From the NCBI GenBank assembly GCA_964551995.1, contig CAZKFD010000011.1, forward strand, positions 124,001-188,000: a stretch of DNA of 64,000 nucleotides, given 5' to 3'. This document shows, in pieces, positions 26,065-33,428 of the stretch (its first letter is position 1; every line of letters begins with the position of its first letter). A model generated the notes under the pieces. The model had not been told where the DNA came from, made no database searches, and worked only from the letters and a program-made list of their open reading frames with translations. Made by a program: the position numbers and the translations under genes. This DNA comes from DATKJS01 sp964551995. Its GTDB lineage: Bacteria; Acidobacteriota; Aminicenantia; Aminicenantales; Saccharicenantaceae.

Positions 26065-26134
26065 TTTTAATCAGAAGCCAGAGGCCGATGAGGCTGACGA
26101 GAATGAGCATGGCCAGCAGCTGTTTTCTCTTCAA
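26054..26134 (-). CDS. Candidate 26-residue membrane peptide
   Basis: A short frame starts with TTG at 26134, overlapping the stop of the DUF4388 gene as TTGA, with GGAGAG about 5 bases upstream. It reads MKRKQLLAMLILVSLIGLWL then LIKIAT and stops inside the miaA start region. The layout of basic N terminus followed by one hydrophobic helix is what a small membrane protein or signal-anchor peptide looks like. Overlaps at both ends suggest translational coupling from DUF4388 through to miaA. It could instead be only a coupling device whose peptide has no function. Confidence 0.45.
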   Translation of the reverse strand: MKRKQLLAMLILVSLIGLWLLIKIAT

Positions 26135-27243
26135 GGGAGCTCTCCGATCCTCTCCAGGCTCTTGACGAGGGCCGACTCGTGGCCGGAACCGAGGGTCCGC
26201 TTAACGGCCAGGACCTCGGCCACGAGGATCTCGTCCATGCTCTTGAGGACGCTCCGCCGGGTCTCGTCGCCGATGAAGTTCATGCTTGTCTTGAGGAAGG
26301 ACTTGAGCTCGATGTGGCCGTCCTCGGCGAGCTCAAAGCCCTGAAAGGTCGGGTCCAGGCGTCCCCGGATGTCTTCGAGGGAGTTCCGCACCAGGCTCAG
26401 GGCCACCGGCCCGATCTCTTTCGAGATGTACTTGAAGATCGCGGAGCACTTGGCGTTGAAGATTCCGAAGAGCTTGTCCATGTCGGCCAGGGACATCTCG
26501 GCCTGAATCCGGCCCGTCTTGGGTTTAAGAGGGCGCGGACCGGCCAGCCCCAGACAAAGAAAGACGAACAGGACCCTCTGAGTTTCCCGTTTGCCGAGGT
26601 CGCTCGCCTCGTAGATCTCGGCCAGCGTCTTCGCTGTGCCGAGGACTTCCAAGAGGTATCGTTCGTGGGGCGTCAGCTCCAAGAGTTCGGGGCGGTGAGG
26701 GGAGAAGCTCTGGATGGCGTCGATGTCGGCGGGGAGCTGCTTGGCGATGATGTCGAAATTGCCCATCCTCCGCACCCCGTCCAGCACGATCCCGGCCAGG
26801 GGGATCTCCCTGATATAGAGCGGTCCCGGAGGCCCGTCGCTCGGCTCGAACGCGAAATCTCCCTCGGCCCGGTCGAACAAAGAGCAGGCCTCCTCCCTCA
26901 TGAACGCTTCGAGAAGCTCCCAGACGCGCCGGGGCTCGAACAGAGGGATTTCGAGGAGAGAGCGGACAGCGGAAACCCCCTTCTCCTGGGCGTATTCCTC
27001 CGCGTGGGCCAGGCTGATCAGATCCGCCTCGCCCGAGGTGAGGAGGAAGCGGAGAAATTCCTTTTCCGGAAACCCGTCCCGCCCGACGGCCAAGGCCCCC
27101 CGCTCGAAGAGAAACGTTTTCGCGCCGGTGGCCGCCCGGACCGTGAGCCTGCCCGAAAGCTGCTTCCGCCAGATCTCGGAGAGGACCCTGGGGAACGGGA
27201 TCTGCGACAGATCTCCCCGCCGGAGGGGTTCATTCATAGGCAT
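26131..27243 (-). CDS. DUF4388-domain protein
   Basis: This 370-residue cytoplasmic protein starts with a DUF4388 domain (residues about 8-110), seen as RGDLSQIPFPRVLSEIWRKQ, LSGRLTVR, KTFLFERGALAVGRDGFPEKEF. The domain is common in Myxococcota, Acidobacteriota and Deinococcota and is thought to act in signalling or motility. The remaining 250 residues form a helical region with a winged-helix-like segment near LTPHERYLLEVLGTAKTLAEIYEASDL. No catalytic motif is visible. The start is uncertain: ATG at 27243 and at 27237 both lack a ribosome site, and a promoter directly abuts them, so the mRNA may be leaderless. It heads the miaA-hflX-pgsA operon. Confidence 0.82.
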   Translation of the reverse strand: MPMNEPLRRGDLSQIPFPRVLSEIWRKQLSGRLTVRAATGAKTFLFERGALAVGRDGFPEKEFLRFLLTSGEADLISLAHAEEYAQEKGVSAVRSLLEIPLFEPRRVWELLEAFMREEACSLFDRAEGDFAFEPSDGPPGPLYIREIPLAGIVLDGVRRMGNFDIIAKQLPADIDAIQSFSPHRPELLELTPHERYLLEVLGTAKTLAEIYEASDLGKRETQRVLFVFLCLGLAGPRPLKPKTGRIQAEMSLADMDKLFGIFNAKCSAIFKYISKEIGPVALSLVRNSLEDIRGRLDPTFQGFELAEDGHIELKSFLKTSMNFIGDETRRSVLKSMDEILVAEVLAVKRTLGSGHESALVKSLERIGELP

Positions 27244-27272
27244 AATTTATAAGGCGCGGAGAGAGAAGTCAA
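27244..27272 (-). promoter_or_regulatory. Promoter abutting the DUF4388 start
   Basis: Read on the minus strand, TTGACT (27267-27272) and TAAATT (27244-27249) are separated by 17 bases; TATAAA overlaps at a 15-base spacing. The -10 ends one base before the ATG at 27243, so transcription would begin near the second ATG at 27237. Confidence 0.45.
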
Positions 27273-27282
27273 TGCGGCCGGA

Positions 27283-27990
27283 TCACCGGATGAAGCTCAT
27301 CCCGACGAGGGAGATAGCGATATTGGCCAGGGCCTTAAGGACCCAGACGGAGTACGAGATGAAGAGAGACTTTTTGAGGTCGACTTTGAAGGCCGCCGAG
27401 AGGCCGAAGGCCAGGATCCCGAACATCCAGAGCTGGAAAACGTCCACCTGGCTCAAGATGATAGAGGCCGTCGACATGACCTCCATCCGGGGGAAAAGGA
27501 CCGTCAGGCTGGTCGATGTCTGTAGCGTGGATTTCCGGACAAAAATGAGCCCCAGCCGGAGCGCGTTGCCCAGCAGGACGTTGATCAGGCTGGCGTGGAC
27601 GAGGGCCGAAAAAACCTGCTTGAACGTTCCCTGCGAGGTGACGAACCGGCCCATCATCAGAAGGATGAGCGCCTGGAGCAAAGCGGCGACGACGAACCAG
27701 AGGGGAGTGAAGACCGCCGTTTGGACGATCTGCGCGGTCGTCACAGGCCCCTCCAGGCTTCGCAGCTGTTGGTTGTAGCGCTCCTCTCCCACGCGCTCCT
27801 TGAGCTTGACGCTCTCTTTCATCATCTGGAGCTGGTCGTGCCGGGTGTAGGGGGACACGACGAGCGTATAGGTGACGAGAATCACGAGGACGACGATCAG
27901 CATGCCGGGCCAGGTCGGCTTATCGGCCAGGCCCTCGAATGTCTTTCGCGGATTGAAGAAGACTCCGGACAAACGCTCGAAGAAGTCCAT
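27283..27990 (-). CDS. Yip1-family membrane protein
   Basis: This 235-residue protein opens with MDFFERLSGVFFNPRKTFEGLADKPTW, the cytoplasmic amphipathic start of the Yip1 family, and has about five membrane segments (near residues 29-48, 95-115, 125-150, 175-197 and 210-232). A charged cytoplasmic or periplasmic loop of about 45 residues separates the first two. AAGGAG precedes the start at 27990 by 8 bases and lies inside the end of the ABC ATPase gene, whose stop is two bases before. It is thus the third gene of the MacA-like/ABC operon, in the place usually taken by a permease. Function unknown. Confidence 0.83.
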   Translation of the reverse strand: MDFFERLSGVFFNPRKTFEGLADKPTWPGMLIVVLVILVTYTLVVSPYTRHDQLQMMKESVKLKERVGEERYNQQLRSLEGPVTTAQIVQTAVFTPLWFVVAALLQALILLMMGRFVTSQGTFKQVFSALVHASLINVLLGNALRLGLIFVRKSTLQTSTSLTVLFPRMEVMSTASIILSQVDVFQLWMFGILAFGLSAAFKVDLKKSLFISYSVWVLKALANIAISLVGMSFIR

Positions 27991-27992
27991 GG

Positions 27993-28694
27993 CTAATCTC
28001 CTTTGCGCTCGTCGCGTTCGATCTGGCCGTCCCGGATGTGGATGATCCGCCGGGCCTGGTTGGCGACCTCCTGGTCATGCGTGACCATGATGATCGTGTT
28101 TCCCCGGCCGTGGATCTTGTGGAACAGGCTAAGGATCTCGCGTCCCGTGTGGCTGTCCAGGTTGCCTGTGGGCTCGTCGGCCAGCAGGAGTGACGGCTCG
28201 TTGACGAGGGCCCGGGCGATGGCCACGCGCTGCCGTTCCCCGCCTGAAAGCTCGGCCGGCTTATGTGTCATCCGGAGCTTCATCTCGACCATCTCCAGGG
28301 CCCTGCGGGCCTTGTCCTCACGGATGTTCCTCTTGACGCCGCTGTAGATCAGCGGCAGCTCGACGTTCCGGAAGGCCGAGGCCCGCGGCAGCAGGTTGAA
28401 GACCTGAAAGACGAAGCCGATCTCGCGATTCCGGACATGGGCGAGCTCGTCCTCGGTCATGGCGCTGACGAGCTTCCCGTTGAGCTTGTAGGTCCCCTCG
28501 GTGGGTGTGTCCAGGCATCCGAGGAGGTTCATCAGCGTGGACTTTCCGGAGCCCGAGGGGCCCATGATGGCCACGAATTCGTTCCTGGCGATGGTGAACG
28601 TGACGCCGCGAAGGGCTTCGACGTCCTGCCCCCCCAGCCGGTAGATCTTCCAGAGATCCTCGACCAGGATGAGGCTGGCATCCGGCTGGCTCAT
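27993..28694 (-). CDS. MacB/LolD-type ABC transporter ATPase
   Basis: This 233-residue ATPase has Walker A GPSGSGKST, the Q loop in FVFQVFNLLPRASA, the signature LSGGERQRVAIARAL, Walker B LLLADEPTGNLDS and the H-loop MVTHD. The sequence is of the MacB/LolD/FtsE branch, which couples to FtsX-like permeases acting on envelope lipids, lipoproteins or drugs. Its start overlaps the adaptor gene stop as ATGA. No FtsX-like permease gene lies beside it; a Yip1-family protein follows instead. The permease may be encoded elsewhere. Confidence 0.94.
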   Translation of the reverse strand: MSQPDASLILVEDLWKIYRLGGQDVEALRGVTFTIARNEFVAIMGPSGSGKSTLMNLLGCLDTPTEGTYKLNGKLVSAMTEDELAHVRNREIGFVFQVFNLLPRASAFRNVELPLIYSGVKRNIREDKARRALEMVEMKLRMTHKPAELSGGERQRVAIARALVNEPSLLLADEPTGNLDSHTGREILSLFHKIHGRGNTIIMVTHDQEVANQARRIIHIRDGQIERDERKGD

Positions 28695-29938
28695 GCGGCG
28701 GGCGTTTCCTTCTTCAGATCCGTCTTGATCAGCATGCCGTCCTTGAGCTCGCGGAGGGACGCGTAGGGGCCGGTGACGATCTCCTGGTTTTCCTTGAGGC
28801 CCGAAACGATCTCGATATTCATGCCTCCGGCGATCCCCTTGTCGATCGGCTGGAACTTGACGCGGCCGCCCTCGACGATATAAACGCCTTCCTCCTCCTT
28901 CGCGACGCCGGGCCTGTCTCCGCTCGCGCCGGGCTTGTCTCTCAGGACGAGAGCAGAAATAGGCACGGCCAGGACATTTTTCTTCTCGGCGGTGATGATG
29001 TCGGCGGAAGCGGAGAGCCCCGGCTTGAGCTTCTGGGGGGGGGTCTCCAGCGTGACGTCGACCTTGAAGTCCTTGGATTCCTCCGTCGATGTCCCGCCGG
29101 TCACCTTCTGGATCGCGGAGCTCCCGATCTCGGTCACTTTCCCTTTGAAGGTCGTGTCGGGATACGCGTCGACCCGGACGTTGGATTCCTGGCCGAGGCG
29201 GACGCCGACGACGTCCGTTTCGTCGACCTGGACCTCGACTTCCATGACCGAGAGGTCGGCGATCGTCATGAGGACCGTGCCGGGGTTGTTCATGGTCCCG
29301 ACGATGGCGGTCTCGCCCTCCTCGACCCGGAGGCTGGTGATGATCCCGTCGCGCGGCGCGACAAAGACCGTTTTGTTGAGGTTATCGAGCGTGCTCTTGA
29401 GGCTGGCCTCGGCCTGCTTGATCTGGAACTGGATGCCGTTGACCTGGGCGTCCGAGACGTCGTACTGGGCCTTGAAGCTTTCGAGCTGGTCCCGGGAGAT
29501 GAGCTGCTCGGCAAACAGCTTCTTCTGTCTTTCGTACGAGTCCTTGTCTCTTTGGAGCCGGGCTTGGGCCTCGATCAGGTCCGCCTTGGAGGACTGGATG
29601 AAGAACCGGTCACGGTCGGCGTTGGCCTCGTACTGGGTGGAATCCAGCTTGAGCAGGAAATCGCCCGCCTTGACCTCCTGGCCCTCGATGACGCCGATCT
29701 TGATGATCCGCCCGGGGACCTGGGCGCTGATGTTGATGCTCTTTTTGGGCTTGACCTCTCCCGACGCCGAGACGATCGATGTCAGATCCTGCCTTTTGAC
29801 CTTCTCGATGGTCACCTTGACCGTCTTCTCGCGCTGGGTGCGGAGGTTGAGCATGACGACGGCCAGAATGACCAGGACCACGGCCATGAAGATCAGCGTC
29901 CGTTTTCTGCGCCGGAAAAAACTCTTCTTTTCCCTCAT
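28691..29938 (-). CDS. MacA-like periplasmic adaptor of an efflux system
   Basis: This 415-residue membrane-fusion protein has a basic N terminus and one anchor (RRRKRTLIFMAVVLVILAVVML), a split biotinyl-lipoyl-like domain (GEVKPKKSINISAQVPGRI and APRDGIITSLRVEEGET) and a coiled-coil hairpin between (residues about 100-180, rich in Gln/Lys/Glu). The C-terminal beta-barrel and membrane-proximal domains follow. It should link an inner-membrane ABC pump to an outer-membrane channel. ATG at 29938 is chosen over the TTG at 29956. A perfect TATAAT lies at 29982-29987 on this strand without a clear -35. It is the first gene of the operon with the ATPase and a Yip1 protein. Confidence 0.92.
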   Translation of the reverse strand: MREKKSFFRRRKRTLIFMAVVLVILAVVMLNLRTQREKTVKVTIEKVKRQDLTSIVSASGEVKPKKSINISAQVPGRIIKIGVIEGQEVKAGDFLLKLDSTQYEANADRDRFFIQSSKADLIEAQARLQRDKDSYERQKKLFAEQLISRDQLESFKAQYDVSDAQVNGIQFQIKQAEASLKSTLDNLNKTVFVAPRDGIITSLRVEEGETAIVGTMNNPGTVLMTIADLSVMEVEVQVDETDVVGVRLGQESNVRVDAYPDTTFKGKVTEIGSSAIQKVTGGTSTEESKDFKVDVTLETPPQKLKPGLSASADIITAEKKNVLAVPISALVLRDKPGASGDRPGVAKEEEGVYIVEGGRVKFQPIDKGIAGGMNIEIVSGLKENQEIVTGPYASLRELKDGMLIKTDLKKETPAA

Positions 29939-30088
29939 AGTCCTGCGGCCTTCCAAAAATCAGTTATAACCCTATCCGTATATTATAGTACGGACACAAA
30001 GGGAAAAGGTTTGAAAAATGGCCGGCCTCTCAGGGGGCGGCGGGCCCTCTTTCCTTGGGAGGGCGGAGTTGATAAGATAGGGGAGGCC

Positions 30089-30904
30089 ATGGGCGCACGG
30101 AACGGGTTTCTCGAGGTCGGCGGGGCCGCCGTCCGCGAGGCCGGACGCTACCTCCGGAAAAATCTCCACCGCCGGGCGGCCGCCCTTCACAAGGGAGCAG
30201 TCGACCTCGTCACCGAGTTCGACATGGGCTCCCAGGATATCCTCGTCGGCCGCCTGTCCGAGGCCTTCCCGGATCACGCCTTTCTGGCGGAGGAGAACCT
30301 GGCCCGGCCGGGGCGCTGCGGATACCGGTGGATCATCGATCCTCTCGACGGGACGACCAACTACGCCCACACGTTCCCCGTTTTCAGCGTCTCGGCGGCC
30401 CTGGAGCTCGAGGGCCGGGTTATCCTGGGCCTGGTCTATGATCCGCTGCGCGAGGAATTGTTCTCGGCCGAGGAAGGCACGGGCGCTTTCCTCAACTCCC
30501 GCAGGATCCGAGTTTCGGACGTCTCCGACATCGGATGCAGCCTCTTGGCCACGGGTTTCCCGTACGACATCCGGACAAGCCCCGTCAACAACATCGGGCA
30601 CTGGAACCGCTTCCTGCTCCGGGCTCAGGCGGTCCGCCGGTGCGGGTCCGCGGCCATGGATCTCTGCTATGTCGCCTGCGGGAGGTTCGACGGATTCTGG
30701 GAGCTGAAGCTCAAGCCCTGGGACGTGGCCGCGGGCGTTCTGATCGTGGCCGAAGCCGGCGGCCGGGTCTCGGACTTCAAAGGCCGGGCTCTAGCCATGG
30801 AGTTCCCGGAGACGCTGGCCAGCAACGGACAAATCCATCAGGCCATGATTGACGTGATCGCTCTGGAAGCGGCGCCCGGGGGAGAGGACGACAACCATGA
30901 TTAA
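30089..30904 (+). CDS. Inositol monophosphatase-family phosphatase
   Basis: This 271-residue enzyme belongs to the Mg-dependent, Li-sensitive phosphatase family (SuhB, CysQ, archaeal FBPase IV). The metal sites are in LAEENL and the hallmark WIIDPLDGTTNYAHTFP, with the C-terminal ELKLKPWDVAAGVLIVAEAGG. Substrate could be inositol-1-phosphate, fructose-1,6-bisphosphate or a related sugar phosphate. The ATG at 30089 is preceded by GGGGAGG. The gene overlaps the next one by 8 bases, showing coupling to a lectin-like exported protein. Confidence 0.93.
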   Translation: MGARNGFLEVGGAAVREAGRYLRKNLHRRAAALHKGAVDLVTEFDMGSQDILVGRLSEAFPDHAFLAEENLARPGRCGYRWIIDPLDGTTNYAHTFPVFSVSAALELEGRVILGLVYDPLREELFSAEEGTGAFLNSRRIRVSDVSDIGCSLLATGFPYDIRTSPVNNIGHWNRFLLRAQAVRRCGSAAMDLCYVACGRFDGFWELKLKPWDVAAGVLIVAEAGGRVSDFKGRALAMEFPETLASNGQIHQAMIDVIALEAAPGGEDDNHD

Positions 30905-31400
30905 GAAGGCCGGGGTTCTGATCATCGGGTTCTTGGTCGCGGCGGCCGCGGCCCTCGCCGGGGCGGGCCGCCAAGAAGGCGCACTGGTGCTGGTCAAAAA
31001 GGTCACGGTTCCGGGGAATCCGGGCTGGGCGGACACCGGGCTGGACGTCTTCGCGGGCGAGGAATTCCACATCGTGGGGAGCGGCCGGATCAGTCTCCAG
31101 AGGGGGAACCCGTCGGCCAGCTGCGGCCCGGAAGGGCTCGACCTCATGACCGTCCAGCAGCCGATCCGGGACCGGAACATCGGCGCTCTGATCGGCAAGG
31201 TCTCCCAGCTCGTATCCGTGCGCAAGGACGAGGATACCGGCGAGGAGATCCGCGATGAGGTCGTCGAATATTTCTTCGTCGGGTCCGAGAACGATGTGAC
31301 GATGCCCATCAAGGGGCGTCTGTACCTGGGGGTCAACGAGGACATCCTCAAGGATAACGAAGGGGAGTTCTCCGTCGTCATCTACCAGCGGAAGAAGTGA
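30897..31400 (+). CDS. Exported LecA/PA-IL-like protein
   Basis: This 167-residue product has a signal peptide (residues about 1-24, IGFLVAAAAALAGAG) and a jellyroll domain resembling the galactose-binding PA-IL/LecA family. Similar phrases are GWADTGLDVFAGEEFHIVGSGRISLQ, then GALIGKVSQ, then the C-terminal GRLYLGVNEDILKDNEGEFSVVI with the Ca/sugar-binding VNED-N pattern. PA-IL proteins bind galactosides with calcium. The insert with QQPIRDRN and VRKDEDTGEE between the sheets is charged. It overlaps the inositol-phosphatase gene by 8 bases with GGAGAGG upstream. Sugar binding is inferred from the family. Confidence 0.78.
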   Translation: MIKKAGVLIIGFLVAAAAALAGAGRQEGALVLVKKVTVPGNPGWADTGLDVFAGEEFHIVGSGRISLQRGNPSASCGPEGLDLMTVQQPIRDRNIGALIGKVSQLVSVRKDEDTGEEIRDEVVEYFFVGSENDVTMPIKGRLYLGVNEDILKDNEGEFSVVIYQRKK

Positions 31401-31408
31401 CGGCGCGG

Positions 31409-32767
31409 TCAGGCCGCTTCCTCTTCGGCCCTGCTGGCCAGAAAGCCCTCCATGAACTGGGTGTCGTACTTTCCGTTGATGAAGCCCGTGTCGGAGAGGA
31501 TGGCGATGAGGAGAGGCAGGTTCGTCCTGATCCCCACGACGGTCGTCGTTTCCAAAGCGACCCTGATTTTTTCGATGGCCAGCTCCCGGCTCGGGGCGAA
31601 GGCGATGACCTTGGCCACCAGGGAGTCATAGTCGGGGGGGATCAGCCAGCCGCAGTAGGCCGCCGAATCCACGCGGATGCCTTCCCCGCCGGGGAGGACG
31701 AGAAAATCGATCTTTCCCGGCGACGGCACGAAGGTCTCCGGGTCTTCGGCGTTGATGCGGCACTCGATGCTGTGCCCCCGGAGCGAGAGGTCGTAGGGAA
31801 AGCCGAGCTTCTCCCCGGACGCGATCCGGATCTGGGCCTTGATCAGGTTGATGCCGTAGACCGCCTCGGTGATCGGGTGCTCGACCTGGACCCGGGCGTT
31901 GGCCTCCATGAAGTAGAACCGCTGCTTCTCGTCCACCAGGAACTCGAAAGTGCCCAGGCTCTGGTAGCCGATCTCGGCGGCCGCGTCCTCGACCTCCTTG
32001 ATCATCCGCCGTCGGGTCCTTTCGTCGATCGCGGGCGACGGCGTTTCTTCGATGAGCTTCTGGTATTTGCGCTGGACGGAGCATTCCCTTTCCCCGAAGG
32101 CGATGACTTTTCCCTTCTTGTCGCCGATGACCTGGATCTCGATATGCCGCGCCCCGGAGATGTATTTCTCGATGTACAGCGACGGATCCCCGAAGGCGGC
32201 CTTGGCCTCGCCCTGGGCGATCGGGAACTGCTCCTCGAGATGGGCCGAGGACCGGCAGATCCTCATTCCTTTTCCTCCCCCGCCGGCCGAAGCCTTGATG
32301 ATTACCGGAAAACCGATCTTGAGGGCGGCCTTTTTGGCTTCGCTCACATCTTCGACGACCTTGTCGCTGCCCGGCAGGATGGGCAATCCCGCCTTCTTCA
32401 TCGCCTGGCGGGCTTGATCCTTGTCTCCCATGAGGCGGATGATGGAAGGGGGAGGGCCGACGAAGGTCAGCCCGTGGGTTTCGCAGATCTCGGCGAATTT
32501 GGCGTTTTCGGCCAGGAACCCGTAGCCGGGGTGGATGGCGTCGGCTCCCGTGATGTCCGCCGCGCTCAGGATATTGGCGATGTTCAGGTAGCTTTCGGAG
32601 GCCTTGGCTGGACCGATGCAGACCTTCTCGTCGGCGAGCATGGTGTGCAGGGACCGGCGGTCGGTCTCGGAAAAGACCGCCACCGTCTTGAGACCCAGTT
32701 CGCGGGCGGAGCGGATGATGCGCAGGGCGATCTCGCCGCGGTTGGCGACCAGAATCTTGGAAATCAT
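31409..32767 (-). CDS. accC: Acetyl-CoA carboxylase, biotin carboxylase subunit
   Basis: This 452-residue ATP-grasp enzyme carboxylates the biotin of AccB in the first step of fatty-acid synthesis. Motifs include KILVANRGEIALRIIRSA, HPGYGFLAEN, the Gly-rich ATP loop KASAGGGGKGMRI, and the catalytic EARVQVEH-like region reading MEANARVQVEHPITE, where EMNTRIQVEH is usual. The essential Glu, Asn and Arg are kept. The C-terminal RIRVALETTTVVGIRTNLPL-type domain is complete. The start overlaps the accB stop as ATGA. With accB it forms an operon; no accA/accD genes are in the window. Confidence 0.96.
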   Translation of the reverse strand: MISKILVANRGEIALRIIRSARELGLKTVAVFSETDRRSLHTMLADEKVCIGPAKASESYLNIANILSAADITGADAIHPGYGFLAENAKFAEICETHGLTFVGPPPSIIRLMGDKDQARQAMKKAGLPILPGSDKVVEDVSEAKKAALKIGFPVIIKASAGGGGKGMRICRSSAHLEEQFPIAQGEAKAAFGDPSLYIEKYISGARHIEIQVIGDKKGKVIAFGERECSVQRKYQKLIEETPSPAIDERTRRRMIKEVEDAAAEIGYQSLGTFEFLVDEKQRFYFMEANARVQVEHPITEAVYGINLIKAQIRIASGEKLGFPYDLSLRGHSIECRINAEDPETFVPSPGKIDFLVLPGGEGIRVDSAAYCGWLIPPDYDSLVAKVIAFAPSRELAIEKIRVALETTTVVGIRTNLPLLIAILSDTGFINGKYDTQFMEGFLASRAEEEAA

Positions 32768-33294
32768 GCGGCCTGGCTCGCAGGTTTGATGGCGAACAGC
32801 TTCTGGCCGAATTCGACGGGTTTGCCGTTTTCGGCGAAGATCTCCGTGACCGTCCCGTCCAGATCGGACTCGATCTCGTTCATCAGCTTCATGGCCTCGA
32901 CGATGCAGAGGGTCTGGCCTTTCTTCACGGGGTCCCCGATGTCGACGAAGGGGGCGGCCGTCGGGTCCGGAGACCGGTAGAAGGTCCCGACCATGGGTGA
33001 GGTCATGACATGCATTGTGGCATCAGGTTCCGGGGCCGGGACCGGGGCCGGCGACGCCGCCTCTGCCAGGGTCGCCGCGCCGTTTCCGGCCGACTGTATG
33101 ACCAGCGGGGGCGGGCTCGCCGGCACCGGGCCGGCCCGGCCGATCTTGATCTTGTAGCCATCGACTTCAAACTCGAAGAGCGACAGGTTTTTCTCCTCGA
33201 GAAGGGCGATCACCCTCCGGATTTCGTCGAAATCGATCTTCCCCCCGGGGCCGGCCGTGACCAGCGCGTCGGAAGGCTTGTTTTTGTCGTTCAT
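32764..33294 (-). CDS. accB: Acetyl-CoA carboxylase biotin carrier protein
   Basis: This 176-residue carrier has an N-terminal helical region (EIRRVIALLEEKNLSLFEFEVDGYKIKIGR), an Ala/Pro-rich flexible linker (residues about 55-95), and the C-terminal biotinyl domain with the biotin Lys in CIVEAMKLMNEIE. It carries carboxybiotin between AccC and the transcarboxylase. GGAAGAGG precedes the start at 33294. The gene overlaps accC by 4 bases and has its own promoter divergent from that of ffh. Confidence 0.95.
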   Translation of the reverse strand: MNDKNKPSDALVTAGPGGKIDFDEIRRVIALLEEKNLSLFEFEVDGYKIKIGRAGPVPASPPPLVIQSAGNGAATLAEAASPAPVPAPEPDATMHVMTSPMVGTFYRSPDPTAAPFVDIGDPVKKGQTLCIVEAMKLMNEIESDLDGTVTEIFAENGKPVEFGQKLFAIKPASQAA

Positions 33295-33325
33295 GGGCCT
33301 CTTCCCTTTTCCTCAGGGTAGCTTT

Positions 33326-33354
33326 ACCTTAACGGCAGCAGGGCCAAAAGTCAA
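33326..33354 (-). promoter_or_regulatory. Promoter of accB-accC
   Basis: Read on the minus strand, TTGACT (33349-33354) and TAAGGT (33326-33331) are separated by 17 bases and lie 32 bases before the accB start. Confidence 0.55.
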
Positions 33355-33365
33355 GTTCGCGCCGT

Positions 33366-33394
33366 TTGACTCCCCCCGCGGCTTGGCCTAAGAT
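33366..33394 (+). promoter_or_regulatory. Promoter of ffh
   Basis: TTGACT (33366-33371) and TAAGAT (33389-33394) are separated by 17 bases and lie 35 bases before ffh. The -35 faces the accB -35 across 11 bases. Confidence 0.6.
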
Positions 33395-33428
33395 GGCAGG
33401 CGCGTACGCCCCGGGAGGATGACTCAGG

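Noticed and set aside
29982..29987. Perfect TATAAT on the minus strand before the MacA-like gene
   Set aside because: A -10 alone; no -35 at 15-19 bases could be found, so I did not list it as a promoter.
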